The notes under the pieces are model-generated. The model made no database searches. It was not told the DNA's origin and worked only from the letters and a program-made list of their open reading frames with translations. A program made the position numbers and the translations under genes. Below are positions 7,955 through 15,018 of a DNA stretch of 64,000 nt, in pieces; within the stretch, counting starts at the first letter, position 1; every line of letters begins with the position of its first letter. The DNA comes from Streptomyces sp. NBC_01335 (GTDB taxonomy: Bacteria > Actinomycetota > Actinomycetes > Streptomycetales > Streptomycetaceae): assembly GCF_035953295.1 (NCBI RefSeq), contig NZ_CP108371.1:42934-106933 (forward strand), written 5' to 3'.

Positions 7955-8511
7955 GCGGCAAAGGCACCGGCGTCCCGCAGCCGCCGACGTTCATCCCGTC
8001 CGACGACCGCATCCCCTTCCCCACCACCGACCAGGTTCTGCGCTGCCGCACGGAACCCGGCCTCTTCGCGCTCGAGGACATCCGCAACACCGACCAGGAC
8101 CCCCACGCCCGTGAGAAGGCGCTCGCCAAGGCGAAGCACGCCTGTTCCGGCTGCCCGATCGTCACGGGCTGCCTGAAGTGGGCGCTGGCCAACCCCGACC
8201 TGACCCGCACCGGGGTGTGGGCGGCGACCACCAAACGCGACCGCACACAACTGCGCAAGGACCTCGTCGCGCGGCTCGGTGAGGACTGGGTCGGCGTGGT
8301 GGCCGAGCAGGACCGGCGCCGGCGGGAACGGGCCCGCACCGGCCGCGTCGTCCCGCCGACCGTCCGCGAACTGGCCCTTGCCCGCCTCGAGCTGGAGTCC
8401 ATCCCCACCCGGCCCGCGCCGTACAACCGGTGGAAGCAGCCGATCACCCCCGCGCAGGCGGCATCGAACCTGCGCGTGCTGGCCCTCGTCGCCAGCGGCA
8501 AGGCCGCCTGA
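7951..8511 (+). CDS. WhiB-like iron-sulfur regulator
   Basis: The 186-residue protein has the four WhiB-like cysteines (C32, C65, C68, C74) that hold a 4Fe-4S cluster, and the turn TGVWAATT (87-94) corresponding to the G-[VI]-W turn. Wbl proteins bind the principal sigma factor region 4 and tune transcription. The C-terminal 90 residues are an unusually long basic extension (RRRRERARTGR) that could contact DNA. Start ATG overlaps the ASCH stop; its own stop overlaps the next start (TGATG). Plasmid-borne Wbl genes are common in Streptomyces. Confidence 0.9.
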   Translation: MSGKGTGVPQPPTFIPSDDRIPFPTTDQVLRCRTEPGLFALEDIRNTDQDPHAREKALAKAKHACSGCPIVTGCLKWALANPDLTRTGVWAATTKRDRTQLRKDLVARLGEDWVGVVAEQDRRRRERARTGRVVPPTVRELALARLELESIPTRPAPYNRWKQPITPAQAASNLRVLALVASGKAA

Positions 8512-9323
8512 TGTTCACCGACTGGTCCGAGGCCCTCGAAGCCGAATCCCTGCCCCTGGACCCGAACCCGGCCAAGCAGCTCGCCGCCGCGGCCCGGGTC
8601 ACCGCCCGCAGCTCCCACGACAAGGACGACCTCGCCCTGCTCCTGGACGTCCTCGGGCTGCCCACCGACCCCGACACCCTCACCGCCCTGCTCCCCCTCC
8701 TCCCGGAAACCGGAGACGCACCCACCATGACGAACACCCCCGCCCCGGCCCTGACCGCGTTCGAGGCCATGGCGCTCTCGATGCACAACAACGGCGACGC
8801 CGAGCACACGATCCGCGAGGCCACCGGCCTCAGCGAGACCGACCTCAGCGACCTCATCGCCCACCAGATCACCGACATCCCGGCCATCAACGTCCCGGTC
8901 GTCGCGCTGCCCGTCTCCGACGCCCTCCAGAAGCTGATCGACTGGGCCGCCTCCCACCCGGCCGCCAGCGTCCGCAGCCGCGCCGCCCGCATCACCGCCG
9001 ACCTCGCCGAACTGTCCGACCGCCGCGACACCGAGGCCGCCCAGCGCCACGCCGAGGCCAAGGTCGCCAAGGCCAAGGCCGACCTCGAACGCGCCCAGGA
9101 CGAACTGCGCACCGTGAAGGCCGGCACCCGCACCACCACGGCCGCCGCGCCCACGCCGATCCGGGCGGGCATGGGCAGCGGCCGCACCCGGGAGGAACTC
9201 GCCGCCATCAGGACGTGGGCGCGCGCCAACGGCCACCAGGTCGCCGACGCGGGCATCGTGCGCAAGACGGTCCTCGAGGCGTACGACGCCGCCCACCAGG
9301 CGCCGGTCCGGAAGGCCGGCTGA
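8511..9323 (+). CDS. Protein with Lsr2-type C-terminal DNA-binding domain
   Basis: The last about 40 residues (REELAAIRTWARANGHQVAD and after) match the Lsr2 C-terminal domain that inserts into the AT-rich minor groove. The rest of the 270 residues differs from Lsr2: a helical N-terminus, an HTH-like segment around 80-125, and a charged coiled-coil region (about 165-205). The protein may target AT-rich sites such as the palindromes found elsewhere in this window; that is inference. It starts at ATG overlapping the WhiB-like stop by one base. Confidence 0.7.
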   Translation: MFTDWSEALEAESLPLDPNPAKQLAAAARVTARSSHDKDDLALLLDVLGLPTDPDTLTALLPLLPETGDAPTMTNTPAPALTAFEAMALSMHNNGDAEHTIREATGLSETDLSDLIAHQITDIPAINVPVVALPVSDALQKLIDWAASHPAASVRSRAARITADLAELSDRRDTEAAQRHAEAKVAKAKADLERAQDELRTVKAGTRTTTAAAPTPIRAGMGSGRTREELAAIRTWARANGHQVADAGIVRKTVLEAYDAAHQAPVRKAG

Positions 9324-9325
9324 CC

Positions 9326-9817
9326 GTGGCCGACAACGCGATAGCCCTGGACGGCTTCCTGGACGAGGAGACCGTGCCCGGCGACCTGCACGGGACGACG
9401 GCACGGTTCCGCCTCATCGTCTCCCCGACGGACGAGCGCACGGACGAGATGATCCTGCCCTGCAGCGTCACCGACTCCGAGCTGGCCCACGCGGTCATCC
9501 ACGACCTCGTCCCCGGCGACACGCTCCGCGTCACCGGCCACCTCCGGCTGCCCCGCACACCGGACGAACCGATGTGGCTGGCCGTCACCACGCTCACCGT
9601 GCTGGAAACCGCACCGGACCTGTCCGACCCGGCCGCCGGCTCCACGGCCGTCCTCGAACGGTACGGACCGTACGTCTGCTGGTTCGACGACGAAGACTCC
9701 GGCGAGGTCCCCGTGTGGACCGAAACGGGAGCCTGGGTCGGCACCGCCGGTGACCCGAGCGCGCTGAGCGAACTGATCGAGGCCTTCGAGCAGCGCCAGG
9801 CCGCCGGCGGCGAGTAG
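9326..9817 (+). CDS. Possible OB-fold, SSB-like protein
   Basis: The 163-residue protein is beta-rich (TARFRLIVSPT, GDTLRVTGHLRLP, WLAVTTLTVLE), which resembles an OB fold with the 'GDxxRVTGxL' strand of single-strand-binding proteins, followed by an acidic C-terminus. Similarity is by pattern only. The GTG lies two bases after the Lsr2-like stop, so it is in the same transcript. If correct, it would coat single-stranded DNA during transfer. Confidence 0.45.
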   Translation: MADNAIALDGFLDEETVPGDLHGTTARFRLIVSPTDERTDEMILPCSVTDSELAHAVIHDLVPGDTLRVTGHLRLPRTPDEPMWLAVTTLTVLETAPDLSDPAAGSTAVLERYGPYVCWFDDEDSGEVPVWTETGAWVGTAGDPSALSELIEAFEQRQAAGGE

Positions 9818-9827
9818 CGGAGCGGCC

Positions 9828-10544
9828 GTGCCCATCCGACCCGAGAACCTGCACCGCTACCCGCGCGACTGGCCCCGGATCAGCGCGCGGATCCGGTTCG
9901 AGCGGGCGGGCGGCCGCTGCGAGTGCACGGGCCACTGCGGCCTGGCGCACCCGGGCGGCCGCTGCCCTGCCGTCCACGAGGAGACCCACCCGGACACCGG
10001 GTCCGTGGTCCACCTCACTACCGCCCACCTCAACCACACCCCCGAAGACGTGCGCGACGAGAACCTGCTCGCCGCCTGCCAGCTCTGCCACCTGCGCATC
10101 GACCACGGCCACCACCGGGTCACCCGCTCGCTCACCCTCGCCGCCCGCACGGCCGCCGGCAGACAGCTCGGACTCCTCCCCGAGACCGCGCTCACCCGCA
10201 CCGAGCCGCCCACCCCGCCGCGCCCCACCAGGGGCCGCACCCCGGCCGCCGCGCTCCACCAGCTGCCCTTCCCCGAACCCGACCAGGAGACGAAGCCCAT
10301 GGCCCGCATCACCGTGAAGATCACCCCGCTCCACCCGGACGGCACCGAATGCACCCACGCCACCCGGCCCTCCGGCAAGCCCCGCGACCCGGACGCCGGC
10401 TGCACCGGCCGCCGCAACTACGCCGTGGTGTGCAGCGCCTGCGGCCCGGTCGGCGACCCCCACGGCCTGCGGGCCCTCGCCGAACCGGCGCAGAGCGCGC
10501 ACCGCGACAGCCACAAGGCCACCCTCGCCCCGGCCTCCCACTGA
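9828..10544 (+). CDS. HNH endonuclease with C-terminal extension
   Basis: Residues 1-100 form an HNH nuclease: CECTGHC and an upstream HPGGRC provide zinc ligands, TTAHLNH carries the catalytic His, then DENLLAACQLCHLRIDHGHH has the N and final His. It should nick or cut DNA. A linker (110-155) leads to an extra 81-residue part with Cys/His (CTHATRP, CTGRRNYAVVCSACG). This part has its own ATG at 10300 behind CAGGAG and may be a second translation start. It belongs to the left cluster. Confidence 0.8.
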   Translation: MPIRPENLHRYPRDWPRISARIRFERAGGRCECTGHCGLAHPGGRCPAVHEETHPDTGSVVHLTTAHLNHTPEDVRDENLLAACQLCHLRIDHGHHRVTRSLTLAARTAAGRQLGLLPETALTRTEPPTPPRPTRGRTPAAALHQLPFPEPDQETKPMARITVKITPLHPDGTECTHATRPSGKPRDPDAGCTGRRNYAVVCSACGPVGDPHGLRALAEPAQSAHRDSHKATLAPASH

Positions 10545-10557
10545 CCCCACCCGCTCC

Positions 10558-10588
10558 GGCCGCCGGGACCACCACGGTCCCGGCGGCC
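10558..10588 (+). other. 13-bp perfect GC hairpin
   Basis: Arms GGCCGCCGGGACC and GGTCCCGGCGGCC have loop ACCAC. It sits 14 bases after the HNH gene and 19 before the next start, overlapping the leader of the next gene. Confidence 0.65.
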
Positions 10589-10607
10589 CCACCGAATGTG
10601 AGGGCCC

Positions 10608-11210
10608 ATGCCCCCCACCGTCTTCGACCAGTTCACCCGCCGCACCGCCGACATCACCGCCCAACTCACCACCCTCGGCATTCCGCTCACCGCACCGCCT
10701 CTGCCGCCCGCCGACCCCGACCCCGACCCCACCGACTCGTGGGCCAGCAACTACACCGCCCCCGTCGACCGCTCCACCCTCGCCTGGTGCACCGCAGTCC
10801 AGATGCTCGCCGACCACCACCACACCGGCATCGACCGCCAGGTCCCCGCCGCCGATGCCCTGCTGCGCGAGCTCGGAGTACGCGGCCTCGCCCAACTCCA
10901 CTCCGACCTCCACGCGGGCGCGCCCGTCGACTTCCGCTTCACCCGCTGCCCGTACTGCTCCGGCATCGGAGAGGACCCCACCCAGCCGACCTGCAACGAG
11001 GTCGGCTGCGCAACGTGGCTGGAGCACGCCGGGCACGACCACCTGTGCCCGGTCTGCCACGGCGACGACTACCAGCCCCAGTGGCTTGCCGAAGAGCAGA
11101 TGGCCGAACTCGAGGAACTCCTCGCCGACGCCATCGAGGAGCGTCAGGAGCGCGCCTTGCTCCGCTACCGGATCCGGGCCCGGCTCCACCGCCGGACGGT
11201 CCGCACGTGA
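10608..11210 (+). CDS. Zinc-ribbon hypothetical protein
   Basis: The 200-residue protein has a Pro/Asp-rich segment (about 30-45) and then a cysteine cluster (CPYCSG ... CNEVGC ... CPVCHG), which should bind one or two zinc ions. The C-terminus is a charged helix. The CxxC pairs with 'CHG' resemble DnaJ-type zinc motifs only loosely. ATG follows GTGAGGG. Its stop overlaps the next GTG start (GTGA). Confidence 0.6.
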   Translation: MPPTVFDQFTRRTADITAQLTTLGIPLTAPPLPPADPDPDPTDSWASNYTAPVDRSTLAWCTAVQMLADHHHTGIDRQVPAADALLRELGVRGLAQLHSDLHAGAPVDFRFTRCPYCSGIGEDPTQPTCNEVGCATWLEHAGHDHLCPVCHGDDYQPQWLAEEQMAELEELLADAIEERQERALLRYRIRARLHRRTVRT

Positions 11211-11578
11211 CGGCCCACTTCCGCCGCTGCGGACACGGCGCCGGCCCCCTGCACCCCGGCGATCAGAAGGCGGTCGCGGAGTTCACCGCCATGCTCACCG
11301 CCCGCCAGCGGCCGACCCCCTGGACCGGCCGCGGCGACGTCGCCGTACGGATTGGCGAGCGCGGCGGCCTGGAACGCGGACGCCCGCTCACCAGGCAGCA
11401 CCCGGACGCCGACCCGGTCGCCCTGGTCCTCATCCACCCCGACACCGAAACCGCCCTCACCAGCACCCTCTACTGCCCCCGGTCCCGCATCCACGGCACC
11501 TGGACGACGCCGTACCGACTCCTCACCCACGCACACGCCGGACGCACCATCACCCCCAACCTCAGCCTGGAGGCATGA
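11207..11578 (+). CDS. Hypothetical protein, 123 aa
   Basis: The gene is translationally coupled on both sides (GTGA with the zinc-ribbon gene, ATGA with the lipoprotein gene). The product is beta-rich after residue 35 (DVAVRIGERG, PVALVLIHP), with no recognised motif and no membrane helix. Confidence 0.55.
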   Translation: MTAHFRRCGHGAGPLHPGDQKAVAEFTAMLTARQRPTPWTGRGDVAVRIGERGGLERGRPLTRQHPDADPVALVLIHPDTETALTSTLYCPRSRIHGTWTTPYRLLTHAHAGRTITPNLSLEA

Positions 11579-12051
11579 CCGTGCAGCAGATCCGCCGTAC
11601 CGCATCTCTGGCAGCAACCACCCTGATCGCGATCCTGGCGCTCACGGCCTGCGGCGCGACCACCCAGTCCCCCGCCCATCACGACAGCCGCATGAAGAAG
11701 GCCGCCGGGATCGGCTCCCTGACCATCATCTGCAACAAGGACATCTGGCAGAGCACCCGCCCGGACGGACTGAAGAAGGTCACCACCGTCCCCGCCGACG
11801 GAGAGCGCGGACAGCGCGGCATGGTCCGGATCACGCTCACCGGCGCCCAGCTCGTCACCTACCTCGACGAACTGGACCAGGACGCCCACCCCGGCTGGAT
11901 GGGGCCCAACCTCCCCGACCAGGAAGCTCTCTCCGGCCGTATCTACGACGCGCTCACCCCCGCCATCGACAAGGTCACCACCGCACGCTCCACCGCCGAC
12001 CCCGCCCCCGAGATCCTCATCGACGACACCCTCGCCACCCAGGCCCCCTGA
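11575..12051 (+). CDS. Lipoprotein
   Basis: The N-terminus is a clear lipoprotein signal: basic residues, a hydrophobic stretch and lipobox LTAC at about 23-26. The mature 133 residues begin GATTQSP and should be anchored outside the membrane. Start ATG follows TGGAGGC and overlaps the previous stop. It is the last gene of the left cluster, followed by a strong terminator. A surface lipoprotein encoded with transfer genes could act in cell contact or entry exclusion; that is inference. Confidence 0.75.
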   Translation: MTVQQIRRTASLAATTLIAILALTACGATTQSPAHHDSRMKKAAGIGSLTIICNKDIWQSTRPDGLKKVTTVPADGERGQRGMVRITLTGAQLVTYLDELDQDAHPGWMGPNLPDQEALSGRIYDALTPAIDKVTTARSTADPAPEILIDDTLATQAP

Positions 12052-12058
12052 CCACAAA

Positions 12059-12104
12059 GCGGCCCCCGTTCCCGGAATCGTCCGGGAACGGGGGCCGCTT
12101 TTTT
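12059..12104. terminator. Bidirectional intrinsic terminator
   Basis: A 17-bp perfect stem (arms 12059-12075 and 12082-12098) is followed by a TTTTTT run on the plus strand. On the minus strand the stem ends in a short T-run (complement of AAA). It lies between the convergent lipoprotein and parB genes and serves both. Confidence 0.85.
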
Positions 12105-12126
12105 GTGTTGCGGTGAGAACGACCGT

Positions 12127-13143
12127 TCAGACCGCAGTGGGTGTCCTGTCCGAGCGGTCGCTGTCCCCAATCCTGTCCAGGAGCAGTTCAGCGACGGACG
12201 ACAGATCGGCTGGCGCCAAGAAGGCCACCAGCGCGTCGACCAGCTCGGAGGGAGATACGGACGCGTCGAGCACGAGTCCCTGGGGTACTTCTGCCGCCTC
12301 GGTGTTAACGGCGTTAACGGTCTCGTCGGCCTTGGTCTCTTCGCCCTTCGCGCCAGCAGGGGTATTAACGGCGTTAACGGTCGGGCTTACGTTGGCGGCC
12401 GGAGCGTGCTTGCGCTGGCGCGGTGCCTTGGGCGCATCGATGGCTTTCTTCGCCTCTGCTGCCTGCTTGCCCTTCGGTAGACGACCAATGCGGCGGGCAG
12501 GTTCGACCTTCAGCTCGCCCGTCTCGACCTTCTTCTTCAAGTCCGGGGTGAGCTCCAGGAGGGCGAGCCGCTGCGACACCCACGCGGGCGTCTTGCCCAG
12601 GCGCTTGGCGACCTTGCCCTGCGAACCGTGGACGCCCACGAGCTGACGCAGCGCGTTTGCCTGATCGAGAGGTGCGACGTCGACGCGGTGCACGTTAGCG
12701 ATCAGGGCCGACTCGAGGATGTCAGCGTCGGTCGCCGCCAACGCGTCGTGGACGTCGATCCGGAGTTCGTCGAGCCCCGCTTCACTGGCGGCAGCGAGCC
12801 GGCGGTTTCCGTCGATGACGACGTACTCGGCCTCACCCAACACGTCTTCCTCGCCAGGGTGGGCCTGGAGGAAGGCCGCTCGCCGGACCACCGTGACAGG
12901 CTGGATTTGGCCTCGTTCCAGCAGGGAAGCGGCGGTCTCCGCGATCTCGGTGAGTTCCTCGCGAGGGTTGAACGGGTTGTGCGCGAGCGAGGCGAGGGGG
13001 ACCGAAGCCGGAGGGCGCTTGCCTTCGCCGTTGATGATCTGCTGCCGGGTTCGAACCCGGCGCGGTGCCGGCTTCGCTGCGTCCTGGCCGTCTTCGTCCA
13101 TGCTGAAACCGCGGGTGACCCGCACCGGCTTGTTGTTACTCAT
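12127..13143 (-). CDS. parB: ParB partition protein
   Basis: The 338-residue protein has the ParB N-terminal domain: a GQIQPVTVVRR strand region, the CTP-binding box GNRRLAAAS (112-120) and box III-like LIANVHRVDVAPLDQANAL (147-165). A helix-turn-helix follows (about 173-193, QGKVAKRLGKTPAWVSQRL) and a C-terminal dimerisation region. It should bind parS and slide as a CTP clamp. The linker holds the repeated heptapeptide TVNAVNT (255-261, 275-281), encoded by near-identical GTTAAC-containing DNA. The start overlaps the parA stop (ATGA). Confidence 0.93.
   Translation of the reverse strand: MSNNKPVRVTRGFSMDEDGQDAAKPAPRRVRTRQQIINGEGKRPPASVPLASLAHNPFNPREELTEIAETAASLLERGQIQPVTVVRRAAFLQAHPGEEDVLGEAEYVVIDGNRRLAAASEAGLDELRIDVHDALAATDADILESALIANVHRVDVAPLDQANALRQLVGVHGSQGKVAKRLGKTPAWVSQRLALLELTPDLKKKVETGELKVEPARRIGRLPKGKQAAEAKKAIDAPKAPRQRKHAPAANVSPTVNAVNTPAGAKGEETKADETVNAVNTEAAEVPQGLVLDASVSPSELVDALVAFLAPADLSSVAELLLDRIGDSDRSDRTPTAV
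12304..12378. repeat. Two GTTAACGGCGTTAAC repeats inside parB
   Basis: 12304-12318 reads GTTAACGGCGTTAAC and 12364-12378 reads ATTAACGGCGTTAAC, exactly 60 bases apart, each followed by GG. TTAA-containing hexamers are rare in this GC-rich sequence. The repeats could be internal partition sites. Confidence 0.7.
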
Positions 13144-14300
13144 ACGGCAAGTTCCTTCGCCAGGTCGCGCATCGCCTGCGCGTGCTCGCTGTCCGGGGCG
13201 TATTCCAGCAACGGGATCTCTCCGTCTGCCGCCTCACGCCCTTCCTTCAGGTCGCCGATCACGGCCAGCACTGATGGAGAAGTGCTGAGCTCCCACTGGT
13301 CCTTGTTCTCCTTGACCAGCTTTCCGCGCCGACTGTCGTACGCGTTGATGACCAGCCCGAGGTAGTCCACCTGGATTCGCCCCTTGCGGCACAGGTCGTC
13401 CTTCTGCGACTTGAGCAGCCGGAACGCCCGGTGGCTGGCCTTGTTCGCCCACACCGGCGTGATGACCCCGGACCGGTCGGCGAGCTCACCATCACGTCGA
13501 CGCACGTAGTACAGGGCCGTGTCCATGTTCAGCCCGAGGCTGGGCGGCCCGTCGATGATGATGACGTCGTAGTCGGCCTCCAGCGGCTCCAGCGCACGCT
13601 CCAGAGCAGCCTCGCTGAAGCTGACCTTGGAGAGTGCGACGTCACGAAGGAAGGCGTCATCGCTCGCCGGCAGGAGGTGGAGACGCTCACCGAAGCGCTC
13701 TTGGTCCAGAGCAACCAGGAGATCGCCGATGTGCCCCTTGGCCGTGCCATCCATGTGCATGAGCAGCGTCTCGACGTCGTCCTCGTACATGACGTCCTCG
13801 AAGCCCAGCTCCGCCGTGAGGTGCCCTTGCGGGTCGTAATCGACGATCAGGACCCGGTGCCCAGCCTCGGCCAGAGCCTGGGCCATGCCGCTCGAGATGA
13901 ACGTCTTCCCGACGCCACCCTTCTGGTTGGCCACTATCACGCGCACGACCGGCTGTTCGGTCAGTGGCGTCGTAGGGGAGGGGTGGTTGTCCAACCACAG
14001 CTTCAAAGCCTGCGCGAGGCCCTGCACATAGGTGATGCCGCGCTCGGAACACTCCTGCTTGAACTTGTCCGGCTCACCCTCAGGCAGGAAGGTGCCCCAG
14101 GTCTTCGCGCCTTCAGTGTTCTCTTCCGGCAGGCCAGTTGCCGTGTACCACGCCTTGATCGCGTGCTCCGCAGCGTCCTGAATATCCATTCCGTGCTCGA
14201 AAGCGCGGATCTTCAGGAGACGCCGGAGTCTGGGGGTCAGCGAGGTGACTAGTTTTTCTCGCTCCCCACGAGGGGATGGGATGCTCATGCGACCGAACAT
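13140..14300 (-). CDS. parA: ParA partition ATPase
   Basis: The protein has the deviant Walker A KGGVGKT (about 127-133 from ATG 14300), Walker A' (VDYDPQG) and Walker B (IIIDGPPSLG) of ParA. A 120-residue N-terminal extension makes it resemble plasmid type Ia ParA proteins, whose extensions bind DNA and autoregulate. ATG 14300 is used; ATG 14288 is also possible, while a longer frame reaching 14426 lacks a ribosome binding site. It overlaps parB by four bases, forming a parAB operon that should keep the replicon inherited. Confidence 0.92.
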   Translation of the reverse strand: MFGRMSIPSPRGEREKLVTSLTPRLRRLLKIRAFEHGMDIQDAAEHAIKAWYTATGLPEENTEGAKTWGTFLPEGEPDKFKQECSERGITYVQGLAQALKLWLDNHPSPTTPLTEQPVVRVIVANQKGGVGKTFISSGMAQALAEAGHRVLIVDYDPQGHLTAELGFEDVMYEDDVETLLMHMDGTAKGHIGDLLVALDQERFGERLHLLPASDDAFLRDVALSKVSFSEAALERALEPLEADYDVIIIDGPPSLGLNMDTALYYVRRRDGELADRSGVITPVWANKASHRAFRLLKSQKDDLCRKGRIQVDYLGLVINAYDSRRGKLVKENKDQWELSTSPSVLAVIGDLKEGREAADGEIPLLEYAPDSEHAQAMRDLAKELAV

Positions 14301-14441
14301 TACTAGGTCATGATGGTTCCTTAGATCCTCACGCGGGAGAAATGTGCAGGGTTGCGCTGCAGCAGCTCGCGTCGGAGCAGCCCTCGCGAGTAGAGGTGGC
14401 TGCCGACAGCGCGTGCGAGTTCGCACGCGAAGCCAGCCGCT

Positions 14442-14738
14442 TCAGGGCCCGGTGAGGATGTAGTGGGTGCCGACGCGACGCCAGATCACATGCGGTGTTC
14501 CGGCGAATACCTCCCGGCTGTACGACCACGTCGCGCGCCCGTCCGGCGCCCAGGTGAGTTCGTAGACGCCCTGTGCGCAGCGCACCCCTTTGATCCGTAA
14601 GCCGGCGCGGAACTGGCGGCCGGTGCGCAGGTCTGGGACGAAGGCGTTCAGGACGACGCGGCGGAAGCGCCGGCGCTGGGCCGGGGTGAGGTGTTCGAGG
14701 TCGGTGGTGAAGCGGGGGAGGGTTTCGAAGGTGGGCAC
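14442..14738 (-). CDS. Small RelE/ParE-like protein
   Basis: The 98-residue protein starts at a GTG behind GGAGGAG. A helical half (LTPAQRRRFRRVVLNAF) is followed by a beta-rich half containing VYELTWAPDGRATW and HVIWRRVGTHYIL. The order helix-helix-sheet with a 'GxYExTWxxDGR' strand recalls RelE/ParE toxins and related actinobacterial proteins. No antitoxin is next to it (parA is divergent in function, on the same strand), so a toxin role is only a suggestion. A 10-bp perfect hairpin (14765-14788) lies in its leader. Confidence 0.5.
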   Translation of the reverse strand: MPTFETLPRFTTDLEHLTPAQRRRFRRVVLNAFVPDLRTGRQFRAGLRIKGVRCAQGVYELTWAPDGRATWSYSREVFAGTPHVIWRRVGTHYILTGP

Positions 14739-14764
14739 GGTGTCTCCTCCGGGCAGCACGACGA

Positions 14765-14788
14765 AGCCCCCGGCCGTTGCCGGGGGCT
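14765..14788. other. Perfect hairpin in leader of small gene
   Basis: Arms AGCCCCCGGC and GCCGGGGGCT with loop CGTT lie 27 bases upstream of the GTG at 14738. The rest of 14789-15018 holds no gene I can support; it must contain promoters for the divergent genes. Confidence 0.55.
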
Positions 14789-15018
14789 GGGTAGGCGGTA
14801 CTCGTTCCTTGGCGGTAGACGGTGCTCAGTGGTGCTGGATGGTGTTGTCCGGGTCGCGGCGTGAGGGCTGCCGGAGAGCGATGACATTTGCGTCCGGCTC
14901 GGGGCAGCTTCCCGCCTGACGGGCACCGGTGAAGAAAGTTCGGCCGCTGCTCCCGCCGGGCGGGACGTACCGCTGATCGGCCTTTCCTTGCAGGTCAGAG
15001 CCGTGTGCCGTGGTCTCC

